Source: Flavobacterium sp. CF136 (GTDB lineage Bacteria; Bacteroidota; Bacteroidia; Flavobacteriales; Flavobacteriaceae). Taken from it: 46,292 bases of DNA. A model generated the notes under the pieces. That model had not been told where the DNA came from and did no database searches. It worked only from the letters and a program-made list of their open reading frames with translations. The position numbers were made by a program, and so were the translations under genes. Shown here one piece after another: positions 25,417 through 33,889 of this stretch (positions are counted from its first letter, which is position 1; each line of letters begins with the position of its first letter). Location: contig NZ_AKJZ01000050.1 of assembly GCF_000282055.1 (NCBI RefSeq), forward strand, positions 17,296 through 63,587, written 5' to 3'.

Positions 25417-26130
25417 TTAAATATAAATCAACCTGTCTGTACGTCCTTGTTTGTTTGTCTCCATTCCTTTTGAAACTTGTTTACGCTTGATTATATGCAA
25501 TTTTACATTTGGAGTAAGTTTTAAGAATTTTTCACGATACAGAATATCTCCTATAAATCTTTGTCCTTTTTTTTCATCTACAATAATAAAGTAACTGGTT
25601 CCTTTTTCAACTTTGAGTGTATTTATGTCTCCGGCAAAAATCTGAATGTTTTGTTCTTCTTTTCGAAAAGTATAAGTGAGTTCTTCCTGGTTTAATTTCC
25701 TGTATTTAGAAATGTCAAACATTTCCATATCCTCTTTTAAAGGTTCAAAAGGAATATTTTCGAAAAGAAAATTCTTTGGTGCTAAAAATTTTAAACCTAA
25801 AAAGCTCCACAACCCCTTTTTAGCAGTTTGCTCTTTATAAAAAAAAGTATCTCGCGTTACCTTATAGACTTCTTTTTCATTGGTTTTATCGTCTGTAACA
25901 ATCATCTGATAAGTTGGAACTTCAATTTCAGCAGGAATTTCTACTCCTTCAAAATGTGTTTTTAAATTTACTGATCCTATTTGCTGCTCAGAAATTACTA
26001 TACTGATTGTATGTTTTTTTAAGGCAGAATCAGTCCGGACAATAACTTTGCCCTCACCGCTTCCGGCATAGAAAACAGAGCCGTCATTATCTGTGAGCCC
26101 TAATGAAAGATTCAATTCTGGAAATGGCAT
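25417..26130 (-). CDS. T6SSiii-associated protein of unknown function
   Basis: I do not recognise this 237-residue protein. It has no signal peptide or membrane segment. It looks like a beta-rich N-terminal part (to ~residue 85: VFYAGSGEGKVIVRTDS..., an alternating strand pattern), a middle segment with aromatic and basic residues (GLWSFLGLKFLAPKNFLFENIPF), and a C-terminal beta part ending in a basic KRKQVSKGMETNKQGRTDR tail. Placement between the exported 175-aa protein and tssE, with an 11-base gap to tssE, argues for a role in assembling the apparatus, perhaps baseplate-linked; that is inference. Confidence 0.55.
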   Translation of the reverse strand: MPFPELNLSLGLTDNDGSVFYAGSGEGKVIVRTDSALKKHTISIVISEQQIGSVNLKTHFEGVEIPAEIEVPTYQMIVTDDKTNEKEVYKVTRDTFFYKEQTAKKGLWSFLGLKFLAPKNFLFENIPFEPLKEDMEMFDISKYRKLNQEELTYTFRKEEQNIQIFAGDINTLKVEKGTSYFIIVDEKKGQRFIGDILYREKFLKLTPNVKLHIIKRKQVSKGMETNKQGRTDRLIYI

Positions 26131-26213
26131 ATTTAGATTTTTAAAATAAATTAAATTTTAGTTTTGCTATCGGATAAATCCTTTATTATACTCTTTGAAA
26201 TTGTACGTTTAGC

Positions 26214-26741
26214 TTATCTTTTTTTCTTAATCTTATACGATTTCAGGCAACGCAGATAAAATTTTATATTTTGATTATCAGCATCACTGGGACTAAATTC
26301 ATAATCTTTTTTAAGCGTATAAAACTTTATGGTATTGATATTATTAGCCATTAATTTTTTTATATCCCTTCTTGTCAATTCCAAAGCTGCTGTACCGTCA
26401 CAGTTTACATTAAACGTGTTTTTTAAGATATACATCTCTCCGTTTTTGAAATAAAGCTCCAGTGGCTGCTCCTGTTTTACACAAACATTATCTGTAAAAA
26501 TTTTAAAATATAAGTATATGCTGCTTTTTCTTTTTCCAAGCTGAAATACGGCATATTCATATTCTTCATTAAAAACTCTCAGTAAAATAGGTGGTGCACT
26601 GGCAAAAAGTTTACCATCGAGCAATAAATCTTTTTGAGTAACAGGACAGCTTAAATCACTTGATGGATTTAATTTTTGAGCTTTTATTGGATTTGAAATT
26701 GAAAACAACACGATTAAAAATAAAATTTTAAGTATGTTCAT
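26214..26741 (-). CDS. exported protein of unknown function in the T6SS operon
   Basis: A 175-residue protein with a clear signal peptide (MNILKILFLIVLFSISNPIKAQ) and no lipobox cysteine, so predicted periplasmic. The mature part has three cysteines (near SCPVTQK, DNVCVKQ and NVNCDG, plus YLRCLK) and predicted beta strands, ending in a basic KSYKIKKKR. No family is recognised. It follows a terminator 3' of tssC and lies upstream of the 237-aa protein and tssE. It could be a periplasmic accessory of the membrane complex; it is not an obvious TssQ lipoprotein because the lipobox is missing. Confidence 0.5.
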   Translation of the reverse strand: MNILKILFLIVLFSISNPIKAQKLNPSSDLSCPVTQKDLLLDGKLFASAPPILLRVFNEEYEYAVFQLGKRKSSIYLYFKIFTDNVCVKQEQPLELYFKNGEMYILKNTFNVNCDGTAALELTRRDIKKLMANNINTIKFYTLKKDYEFSPSDADNQNIKFYLRCLKSYKIKKKR

Positions 26742-26784
26742 GAATTTGAATTATTTGTTTTGATCATTCAAAAGATCAATGTTT

Positions 26785-26822
26785 GTTAAAAAAAGGAAAC
26801 ACATTATGCATGTGCTCCCTTT
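26785..26822 (-). terminator. intrinsic terminator after tssC
   Basis: On the minus strand AAAGGGAGCACAT (26822-26810) pairs with ATGTGTTTCCTTT (26804-26792) with a few G-T or mismatched positions, then a T-run follows. It lies 19 bases past the tssC stop and likely ends the tssK-tssO-tssB-tssC transcript. Confidence 0.75.
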
Positions 26823-26840
26823 TAGAATTTATTATAACTA

Positions 26841-28214
26841 TTATTTTTGTTCGTAATCTGTATCCCATTCTGTTCCGTCATCTCCTTTATGACCATCCAT
26901 TTTTATAAGGAAGTTTTTAGCAGGGAAATAAGGTTTCATATGGATATCCATGTATATCCTGTCTTTCTGAATAGGATCTTGTTCGAATCTGCGGATTTCA
27001 AAATTCTCGATTAATTTGTCCGGACCGGTAATACCATCAAGGAAAGCAACGATCTGATTCATAATCTCTTTACGGGTTTTGGCTGTAAAGTTTTCGAAAG
27101 CACGACGATTAAGGAAATCCATTAATACTTTTGTCACATAATCAAAAACACGAACTACTGAATACGTTTGTAATCCTAAATTATCACCGCTAAATAATGT
27201 TTTTGCAGAGAAAGCCATTACTTTTCCGTACTCATTTACCATAGGTACCAATCCTAAGTTTTCAAGATTAGCGATTTCACTTTTCTTAAGATCAAATTTC
27301 ACTCCGTCAACCTCATTGATTCCACCGAATTTTTTACCGGCTGTAACCTGAGACATTAACGTTTTATAGATTTTTCCGGCAAGTGCTGCTGATGGTGCTA
27401 TATGCAAATCATCACTTTCACCTATCTGCTCAAATCTTCCACGGCCAACAAGCCAGTTACATGTCATAATTACATTAGAACGGTATACATCACCTCCGGT
27501 TAAAGAAGCTGCATCAAACATTTCCAATACATCATCCGGTTCATCAAGATGCTCAAAATCCGTAACCAGCATTACTTTGTTTTCATGTGCAATCTTTGCC
27601 CATTTTTCGATTACCTTATTAGATCCTAAATACCCTGGAATAACCAAAATACCGTAATTGTTTTTAAGATCTAAACGATCATAATTATCTACCAGTTCAG
27701 AGTGGATTGCATCGATAAAACGAGTATTATCAAGATCTTTTAATTGCTCTAAGTCAGCATTTACAATCGTAACGTTTTTAACTTTATCTGTTTCTGTGTT
27801 TTTGAAAAACAAAGCAATAGTTCTGTATGCAGCTTCTATTTCTCTGGTATCTTCAACAGCTTTAATTAGGTTTTTTTTCAACAATGCTTCAGATTCCTTG
27901 CATTTGTCTTCGCTCTGCGCCACCATATCCGTCAAAGCCTCATTATTTCTTAAAACTGAAGCCCAAAGCTCTAATGTCTTTTTAAGAGTTTCTCTTTCTT
28001 TGGCTTTATTAATTTCTCCAAGGAAAATTTTTCTTCTGGCTTTTCTTTCCGGATTAAGGTTTTGAATCCCTTCAATTGACATTTCCAATAAATCGAACCC
28101 GCCATATTTAGCCAGTTTTTCAATATTTTTCTCAACCGAACCTCCGGTTACTACTTTACGCTCTAATACCGCAGTATCATCTTCATTACCTTTATATACT
28201 TCTTTTGTAGACAT
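26841..28214 (-). CDS. tssC: type VI secretion contractile sheath large subunit TssC
   Basis: At 457 residues, this is the large sheath protein of T6SSiii. Recognisable blocks are the N-terminal GFDLLEMSIEGIQNLNPERKARRKIFL, the central ILVIPGYLGSNKVIEKWAKIAHENKVMLVTDFEHLDEPDDV segment, VNEYGKVMAFSAKTLFSG and RVFDYVTKVLMDFLNRRAFENFTAKTRKEI near the C-terminus. With TssB it forms the cytoplasmic sheath whose contraction drives the tube. It lies 20 bases after tssB in the order tssB-tssC that is general for these systems. No anomalies. Confidence 0.9.
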   Translation of the reverse strand: MSTKEVYKGNEDDTAVLERKVVTGGSVEKNIEKLAKYGGFDLLEMSIEGIQNLNPERKARRKIFLGEINKAKERETLKKTLELWASVLRNNEALTDMVAQSEDKCKESEALLKKNLIKAVEDTREIEAAYRTIALFFKNTETDKVKNVTIVNADLEQLKDLDNTRFIDAIHSELVDNYDRLDLKNNYGILVIPGYLGSNKVIEKWAKIAHENKVMLVTDFEHLDEPDDVLEMFDAASLTGGDVYRSNVIMTCNWLVGRGRFEQIGESDDLHIAPSAALAGKIYKTLMSQVTAGKKFGGINEVDGVKFDLKKSEIANLENLGLVPMVNEYGKVMAFSAKTLFSGDNLGLQTYSVVRVFDYVTKVLMDFLNRRAFENFTAKTRKEIMNQIVAFLDGITGPDKLIENFEIRRFEQDPIQKDRIYMDIHMKPYFPAKNFLIKMDGHKGDDGTEWDTDYEQK

Positions 28215-28234
28215 CTTGTTTATTTTTTAAATTC

Positions 28235-28684
28235 TTACTTATTATCTTTTAATTCCCCAATTAGCAAATCAAGACTTTCTAATAATGCTTTTTTAGCTTC
28301 CCCATCTTCCAGTGCAGCTTTCAAAATCTTGTTTGATTTTAACTGACGGATAATTTTTTGATATTGGTCTTTTTCTGTTTCCAGGTCCGATAAGAAACTA
28401 CTTTGTGATGTTATTCCTTTTATACCAAAATCTCCTAAATTTTTAAAGTTCAGGGCTTCGGTTTTAGTACCTCCGTCAACAGTTTCAAAATTCACTTTTA
28501 CTTCCGGTTTGAAGTGTTCAAATGCTTTTTCAACACTTGTAATTCCTTCTACCAACTCTGGTTTTACTGGTGCGTCAACAGTTAATTTTTGCGCAACAAG
28601 TGTTCTGTTTTGAGGGATTGCAATGATTGCTTCATCAGCATCTAATTTTACTTCATTACCTCCAATTCCATAATTTGATAACAT
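28235..28684 (-). CDS. tssB: type VI secretion contractile sheath small subunit TssB
   Basis: The 149-residue protein begins MLSNYGIGGNEVKLDADEAI and carries PVKPELVEGITSVEKAFEHFKPEVKVNFE, followed by FKNLGDFGIKGI and a C-terminal helical region with LEDGEAKKALLESLDLLIGELK. This matches the small sheath subunit, including the strand that interlaces with TssC. It sits just ahead of tssC (20-base gap) and after tssO (53 bases). Size is close to other Bacteroidota TssB proteins. Confidence 0.88.
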   Translation of the reverse strand: MLSNYGIGGNEVKLDADEAIIAIPQNRTLVAQKLTVDAPVKPELVEGITSVEKAFEHFKPEVKVNFETVDGGTKTEALNFKNLGDFGIKGITSQSSFLSDLETEKDQYQKIIRQLKSNKILKAALEDGEAKKALLESLDLLIGELKDNK

Positions 28685-28737
28685 AATTTTAAATTTTTAA
28701 ATGATTATTTTATTAGTTCTTTTTACTCTTATTCTTA

Positions 28738-29250
28738 TTATTGATTTTGATAAATCTGGCGGCAGACATCTAAATCCCTGCTTACTTTTTCTAATTCTTC
28801 TTTATAGGTTTTAGCCGATTGGTTCAAACTGTCTATTAAATGCGAATTATGGGTAAGGCTTCTGATTTGCTTTTTATAATCGATTATATTCTTATAGGCC
28901 AGAATCACATTGTTATATAATTTTTTGTTCTCCGTAGTATCTTTTGGAATTTTCTGATACATATTGGCAATCATAACATTTGCCAGACGCTGCTGAAAAT
29001 CATTATCTACTTTTGGTGAATTAATAGAGTCGATCGTCATTCTGATACTATCCACTTTTACCGAAAAATTAGTTTGATAATCATATTCCCTTTTCATCAT
29101 TTCATTCTCTGCTTTAAGCATTTTATTTTCTGCTATTGGCATGTAAAAATTAAATGATATGGCACTTAACATAACCAAAAAAGTGAGAATAAAAGCAATT
29201 AGAAAAGCTACAAAGGCTTTCTGTCGTTCTGATTTGTTTAATACTTCCAT
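28738..29250 (-). CDS. tssO: T6SSiii membrane-complex protein TssO
   Basis: A 170-residue bitopic protein: a short positively charged cytoplasmic start (MEVLNKSERQKAF), one strong membrane helix at about residues 12-32 (VAFLIAFILTFLVMLSAISF), and a long periplasmic region with coiled-coil-like heptads (KAENEMMKREYDYQ..., YKNIIDYKKQIRSL...EELEKVSRDLDVCRQ). The topology, size and location between tssK and tssB match TssO, one of the components that replace TssJLM in Bacteroidota T6SSs. Confidence comes from architecture and context more than from motif identity. Confidence 0.75.
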   Translation of the reverse strand: MEVLNKSERQKAFVAFLIAFILTFLVMLSAISFNFYMPIAENKMLKAENEMMKREYDYQTNFSVKVDSIRMTIDSINSPKVDNDFQQRLANVMIANMYQKIPKDTTENKKLYNNVILAYKNIIDYKKQIRSLTHNSHLIDSLNQSAKTYKEELEKVSRDLDVCRQIYQNQ

Positions 29251-29269
29251 AATTTATTATTATCTGTTT

Positions 29270-30439
29270 TTAATCTTTTATAAAGAAACCATGTCGTTTC
29301 GGATTATGAATGATGTCTTTTTTATCTGTTTCAGCAACAAAAAGTTCGATATTTTCTTTTTTCTTACCTATATAATCAAGCTTGTTCAGCGTTTCGAACA
29401 ACTTCTCTATTCTGGCCAGGGCATTCATAGTCAGTGTAGCTGTTTTATCTATATGTACATGGTCGTAGCCTGTATTAATAAGTGATGTGAACAATATTTC
29501 AAGATCTCCCTGTGAGATATCGCACCACTCAGCAAAATAATTTAACAGCTCCTCTTTTCCTGCACCTGATTTTGAATCTATAAAGTTTTTCATCACTCTG
29601 GCAAATGAAACCACTGCACTTAACATCGCAGCCGGATGCTGGTGCAATGAAAACCAGCGAAACTGTGTCAGACAGCTTCCTAAATAGTATCCTGTATTAT
29701 CCGTCAATTGCATAACCGTCTGAGGCAGCAGTCCTGTTTGCTGAGTTCGGTTTATCTTTTGTGAAATCTGTACCGAATAAATCTCTATCTGACCAAACGA
29801 ACGTGCAATTTGCGTGTGCATATCGACCAATTTTGGATGACAGGCCACTGTAACCGATGGCGGGATATAATCCTCATCAAGAAGTGTAGTATCACCTACC
29901 AGTACTTTACCTATTGCCAGATAAAACCCTCCGTAACCTATTCCCGAACGAAATTCCTCAGCCTTGATCAGGTGAAGTTTATATTCCGGCTGTGTATAGG
30001 GATATCTCGGGGGAACCTCATCCGGGTCCGGTTCGCCAAACGGAATTCTTTTCTTAGAATTAACTGATATACAAGCCAGTAATACCAATTGTTCTCCTTC
30101 TTTAATATCATAAGTGTCTTCCGGATACGGAACCTGAAGATCTAATGTATCTGTGTTGCTCTGGCTGATTTCAATCCTTGATCCGTTTGGGGTAATGGCA
30201 TGACATTCTTCTACACGTACGCGAAGAAGTTTGTGATTGTCAATTGCCAATGTAATTTTTGTAGATTCCTTATTTTGATTTACGGAATCCAGCAATCCAT
30301 AACTCATAGGTGTTGTATGAATACCGATTGCATCATTTACCAATTCGGAAACATTATCCTGAATCGATAAAAAATGACTCTTGTTTATCTTCATCCCGTC
30401 GATCCAGTTAACGGGAAAATGACTTAATTTTTCTATCAT
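29270..30439 (-). CDS. tssK: type VI secretion baseplate subunit TssK
   Basis: A 389-residue TssK. The N-terminus FPVNWIDGMKINKSHFLSIQDNV is the T6SSiii version of the TssK start, which in classical systems reads WxEGxFLxPQHFQ. It is followed by YGLLDSVNQNKES, a strand-rich region, and helices with ARSFGQIEIYSVQISQKINR and SLHQHPAAMLSAVVSFARV. TssK links the baseplate to the membrane complex. It is the first gene of the tssK-O-B-C block; the 293 bp gap upstream is the likely promoter region. Cytoplasmic. Confidence 0.85.
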   Translation of the reverse strand: MIEKLSHFPVNWIDGMKINKSHFLSIQDNVSELVNDAIGIHTTPMSYGLLDSVNQNKESTKITLAIDNHKLLRVRVEECHAITPNGSRIEISQSNTDTLDLQVPYPEDTYDIKEGEQLVLLACISVNSKKRIPFGEPDPDEVPPRYPYTQPEYKLHLIKAEEFRSGIGYGGFYLAIGKVLVGDTTLLDEDYIPPSVTVACHPKLVDMHTQIARSFGQIEIYSVQISQKINRTQQTGLLPQTVMQLTDNTGYYLGSCLTQFRWFSLHQHPAAMLSAVVSFARVMKNFIDSKSGAGKEELLNYFAEWCDISQGDLEILFTSLINTGYDHVHIDKTATLTMNALARIEKLFETLNKLDYIGKKKENIELFVAETDKKDIIHNPKRHGFFIKD

Positions 30440-30732
30440 AATTCTATATTGTTTTTTTATTTGAAATGAGATTCATTCTTTTATTTTTTGGTTATTTTCT
30501 GATGCTTTCTTTTTTCAAAAAAGTAATAACCAAAAAATTCATTATCTTTTTTTACTATTTACTTTACAAAAATATTTTTTACCGCTTTTAAAATAGGCTT
30601 TTTCGGGTTAAACCCTAGCAAAATCGCGCACTGAGCCCCCTTTTTACAGAAAATATTTACACGTGATTTTTGCTTTTTATTATTGTAAAATGGCTAACTT
30701 TTAAAGCTTAAATCAATTACTATTATTAGTGG
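30440..30732 (-). promoter_or_regulatory. intergenic region: long hairpin and probable tssK promoter
   Basis: This non-coding gap separates the lipoprotein array from tssK. A 13 bp perfect inverted repeat (TTTTTTGGTTATT at 30484-30496 with its complement at 30525-30537) encloses a second stem (CTTTTTTCAAAAAAG, about 30509-30523), forming an extended hairpin that could terminate or attenuate. A minus-strand TATTTTTG at 30567-30574 fits the -7 consensus, upstream of the hairpin relative to tssK. Beyond it is an unusually GC-rich patch with the palindrome GGGTTAAACCC (30605-30615). The function of that patch is unknown. Confidence 0.45.
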
Positions 30733-31221
30733 TTATTCTATTTTCTTAATTGATACATTATCATTTCCCGGATTAATAAAATATATTGGTTCGCCTGAAA
30801 TCGAAAACTCATCTTCATCTTTTTCCAAAAATATTATTCCCATCTCATCATAATTCATATTGAAATTTATTTTCAGTTTTTCAGGATTTATTAATTCTCC
30901 CACTATATGATTATATGTTTCCGGTTTATTTCCGTCACTTATATATTTTAGAGAAATATCTCCTAATTGTTTTATACTTATTTCGAAGCTTGTCTTTAAA
31001 TCGTCTTTATTTTTAGCTTCAAAATAATACTTCCCTTTCCATATATCTGTAGAATCCTGATTTTTTGTTTTTAAATCTTTTGATTGAATATTTTTAGTAT
31101 TGCTTTCTTTAGATATTTTCTTAAATGCTACATCATTCAATGGCTTTTTATTTGATTCTTTTAAAGCAGAATCTTTACAACCAATCAGAATTAATAAAAC
31201 TGCTAAAACTATTATTCTCAC
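30733..31221 (-). CDS. lipoprotein, candidate immunity protein
   Basis: A 162-residue lipoprotein with signal peptide and lipobox MRIIVLAVLLILIGC (C15). The mature part has a lysine/asparagine-rich linker, then a beta-rich domain from about residue 62 (IWKGKYYFEAKNKDDLKTSFEIS...) resembling a lipocalin-like or similar small barrel. No family recognised. It is the last gene of the operon headed by the peptidoglycan-hydrolase effector. Its signal peptide is almost the same as that of the 31431-32336 lipoprotein, and hairpin repeat A lies just upstream of it. A periplasmic immunity role is inferred from context. Confidence 0.55.
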   Translation of the reverse strand: MRIIVLAVLLILIGCKDSALKESNKKPLNDVAFKKISKESNTKNIQSKDLKTKNQDSTDIWKGKYYFEAKNKDDLKTSFEISIKQLGDISLKYISDGNKPETYNHIVGELINPEKLKINFNMNYDEMGIIFLEKDEDEFSISGEPIYFINPGNDNVSIKKIE

Positions 31222-31260
31222 TATTTTAAATATAAATTTAATTAATAATTATTATTGATT

Positions 31261-31340
31261 GGAATATTCATCAGCTAACAACAGTATCCTGCTCTGCTAG
31301 CTATGGCTTTTCTTTTCAATACGTCAATGACCTTATTGTT
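31261..31340 (-). repeat. lipoprotein-cassette hairpin repeat, copy A
   Basis: One of three ~80 bp copies. On the minus strand it begins AACAATAAGGTCATTGACGT and then has a dyad (AGCTAGCAG...CTGTTGTTAGCT) that can fold as a hairpin. It precedes the 162-aa lipoprotein gene by about 40 bases. In this copy an open frame of ~44 codons (about 31275-31410) runs into the repeat and reads ...LLKIAKNNKVIDVLKRKA..., so the conserved part may descend from the 3' end of a gene. Confidence 0.75.
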
Positions 31341-31430
31341 CTTGGCTATTTTTAATAAGTAGATTATCTTTTTTAATTGATTTCTATCTGTCTGATTATA
31401 ATATTTAATCTATTTTATAATACTAAAAAT

Positions 31431-32336
31431 TTATTTTTTATTTAATCCTTGCCATTTAAAATCATAAAATCTTTTACTTTTAATATAATATTGATTGTCC
31501 TCTTTTTTTATTAAAAAAGTGCTTTCATCCTCATCTGAAGTGCAAGTGCCTTCACCAGTATATTTTAACGTTAAAACATTATCATTTGCAGAAACACTAT
31601 AACTTCCTTCACAATATGCTTCAAGAGAGTTATTCGTCCCTATACTTAGAATTGCTTTCGAGACATCGAAAGAAAAGTAAAAACTAACATCAATAGCATC
31701 ACCTGTTTCAACACTAGAAACCTTAGTCTTAATAAAATAATCTCCTTTCAAATCTGAAGTTATTTTTTGTTTTGACCGATTAGAGGTATTTAGAAATTTT
31801 GTTTTCCAATCATTATATTGAGAATCTTTTTCATTACTTATATTGAGTATGACAGTGTTTTTATATATGCCGTCTTCATACTTATAAATTGCTTGCTTAT
31901 AAGGATAATTTGGATAATATGGCACATCCATATTAATATTATGGACTAAATATTTTTTATCTATTATAAGTATGTATATATCATAAAATTTCTTTAAATC
32001 TCCAATACTCATTTTCCCAATTTTGCTTTCTTCTTTTTCAACATCAAGATTTTCTTTTAATTCTTTTTTAGGAACAAGATATACTTCAGCATTACCTAAT
32101 TTATTTATTGTATTTGGTTGGTATATGCATCCATAATCAGCTATAGTAAAGCAACCATCTATGTAGGAATAATCACCACATTTCAAAAGATTATCAATCG
32201 ATTTTTCTGAATAAGGGATTTCATTAACTATTAGATTAGTCGTTAATGATTTTTGTTCTGTTTTTAAAGATTCTATATTATTATTCTCTTTACAACCAAT
32301 TAAGATTAGAGAAACAGCCATTATTGTAATTCTCAT
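31431..32336 (-). CDS. lipoprotein, candidate immunity protein
   Basis: The frame is open to 32393, but its first codons lie inside hairpin repeat B; the ATG at 32336 gives MRITIMAVSLILIGC with the lipobox cysteine at residue 15, exactly like the neighbouring lipoprotein, so I use it (32348 is an alternative). The ~300-residue product has a cysteine-containing N-terminal domain (LKCGDYSYIDGCFTIADYGCIY) and a C-terminal beta-rich domain (SDLKGDYFIKTKVSS...CEGSYSVSANDNVLTLKY) of lipocalin-like character. No family recognised. Probably outer-membrane or periplasm-facing; immunity is inferred. Confidence 0.55.
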   Translation of the reverse strand: MRITIMAVSLILIGCKENNNIESLKTEQKSLTTNLIVNEIPYSEKSIDNLLKCGDYSYIDGCFTIADYGCIYQPNTINKLGNAEVYLVPKKELKENLDVEKEESKIGKMSIGDLKKFYDIYILIIDKKYLVHNINMDVPYYPNYPYKQAIYKYEDGIYKNTVILNISNEKDSQYNDWKTKFLNTSNRSKQKITSDLKGDYFIKTKVSSVETGDAIDVSFYFSFDVSKAILSIGTNNSLEAYCEGSYSVSANDNVLTLKYTGEGTCTSDEDESTFLIKKEDNQYYIKSKRFYDFKWQGLNKK

Positions 32337-32369
32337 TGCTTTAAGCATATTATTTGTGTTTTTTGCTAG

Positions 32370-32451
32370 TTCATGAATCCCTCCAGCCACCAAGAGTATC
32401 CCACTCTTGCCAGCTGGGGATTTTTTTCAATACGTCAATGACCTTATTGTT
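32370..32451 (-). repeat. lipoprotein-cassette hairpin repeat, copy B
   Basis: The minus strand starts AACAATAAGGTCATTGACGT, identical to copy A over more than 20 bases. A dyad follows: CCAGCTGGCAAGAGT and ACTCTTGGTGGCTGG pair at 12 of 15 positions around a 5-base loop. It sits between the 416-codon lipoprotein frame and the next lipoprotein start, about 35 bases upstream of the latter. Confidence 0.8.
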
Positions 32452-32528
32452 TTATTTTTAAATTATATTTCTCTATTTATTATATATCTAAATCGGTAAT
32501 CTATATTCTCAATCAAAATATAGGGATA

Positions 32529-33749
32529 CTACTCTTGTCCAGGGTATGAAATACCATCTCCATCTACTTTAGCCTCTTCCCAAAAAGTCTTTAAATTAGT
32601 TAGCCCATAATAATTATTCTTTTTAAATTCATTATCAATAGAAACTTTAGTTTCAACATCACTAAATTTATAATAAGATCCCATAGAATATCTGTATCTT
32701 TCATAACTATTATCTTGTGCAAGGATAGAAGAAAGATTAAGAACGTTAGCAACAATAATCATTTTCTCTTCAAATTTTAAAGTTTTCTCTTCTTCTAAAT
32801 ACCTAATGTAGTCAAGCAAATCATCCATATAATTACCATTGCTTGGTTTCATTTCCTTTTGCATAATTTCAATGGTTTCTTTATGAAAAACAAATTTTCC
32901 GTCACAGGTTCTATGCCAAATTAACTGACCATATTCTTCTCCATTAGTAATCCCGCTTTTTGTTTTAAATCGATTATTTTCAACTACCCATTTCAATAAA
33001 TCCTTATCCTGAACATATCCAAAAATTTTCACTAATGATTCTAAAAATTCCTTATCATTAAATTTCAACCAAACTAAACTTGCTTTATTGTCATTAAAAA
33101 TATATTTGTTACGATTAATTAATATTTGGATATTTTTTTGCCTTTGTTTTTCTATATCAGGTATATTTTTCCATCGTTTAATTTCAATTTTATTACCTTC
33201 AACTTCATCTGTTACAAAAATTGCCTTACTTTCATAAACTGAAAGCTCAGGATACTTTTTTTCATAATTTATTAATTGGGGTATTGCCAAAAAAGGGGTG
33301 ATGAACTTATTTTTTTTTGATACGTATATATATTGAAAATCTGCAGTTTGAGGTTTAAAATCTATTTTTTTTTCACATCTATTGCTAACATCTATTTTTA
33401 AAAATTCAGAATTTGAATTAGGGTCTATTTTCCGCTTGAAAAAAAGATCTATTTTTTCAGAAAAACCTTTATCAGACAAAAAAGTATATGCATTATTTTT
33501 TAATATTTCACTTTCTAAACTTGCTAATGCATTCAAATCTTCTACATTATAATCATCAAAACTTCCATATTCTTCCGATGCCCCACTTTCTAACTGCTTT
33601 TTTAATATTTCTTTTACTAGAGTTGTTTTTTTAACACTATTATTATTAATTTGATCATTAGCAATTGTAGAATCTTTACAACTAATTAGAATCAAAAAAA
33701 TGATTAAGGCTATTTTTTTTGTTTTGTATACATTTAATATCATCTGCAT
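32529..33749 (-). CDS. lipoprotein, candidate immunity protein
   Basis: The frame extends to 33779, overlapping hairpin repeat C; the ATG at 33749 (or 33743) is more likely because it places a normal signal peptide (KKIALIIFLILISC) near the start. The ~406-residue protein has no recognised family. Its mature part is helical and acidic (SGASEEYGSFDDYNVEDLNALASLESEIL) with a later tryptophan/lysine-rich region and EEYGQLIWHRTCDGKFVF. It is the second gene after the dual peptidoglycan-hydrolase effector. Because it differs in fold from its neighbours, it may counter a different effector; this is inference. Confidence 0.5.
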   Translation of the reverse strand: MQMILNVYKTKKIALIIFLILISCKDSTIANDQINNNSVKKTTLVKEILKKQLESGASEEYGSFDDYNVEDLNALASLESEILKNNAYTFLSDKGFSEKIDLFFKRKIDPNSNSEFLKIDVSNRCEKKIDFKPQTADFQYIYVSKKNKFITPFLAIPQLINYEKKYPELSVYESKAIFVTDEVEGNKIEIKRWKNIPDIEKQRQKNIQILINRNKYIFNDNKASLVWLKFNDKEFLESLVKIFGYVQDKDLLKWVVENNRFKTKSGITNGEEYGQLIWHRTCDGKFVFHKETIEIMQKEMKPSNGNYMDDLLDYIRYLEEEKTLKFEEKMIIVANVLNLSSILAQDNSYERYRYSMGSYYKFSDVETKVSIDNEFKKNNYYGLTNLKTFWEEAKVDGDGISYPGQE

Positions 33750-33770
33750 TTTTCTTTTTTTCAATATTAG

Positions 33771-33853
33771 GAATTCCACCCAGCTAACAACAGTAAATCT
33801 CTTTTTGCTAGCTGGGGCCTTTTCTTTTTCAATACGTCAACGAACTTATTGTT
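33771..33853 (-). repeat. lipoprotein-cassette hairpin repeat, copy C
   Basis: The minus strand starts AACAATAAGTTCGTTGACGT, two differences from copies A and B over this block. A dyad follows: CCCAGCTAGCAA and TTGTTAGCTGGG pair at 11 of 12 positions around a 14-base loop. It sits between the 313-aa lipoprotein stop and the next lipoprotein start. Confidence 0.8.
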
Positions 33854-33889
33854 TTATTTGTGAATCAATTATAAATCGTTAATATCAAA

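Noticed and set aside
31261..33853. Integron gene-cassette array with attC sites between the lipoprotein genes
   Set aside because: The repeats form hairpins and alternate with single genes, but no convincing RYYYAAC/GTTRRRY core pair was found and no integrase is in the window.
31261..33853. The three hairpin repeats as transcription terminators of each lipoprotein gene
   Set aside because: The T-rich side lies on the plus strand, opposite to the direction of the genes, and conservation extends well beyond the stem.
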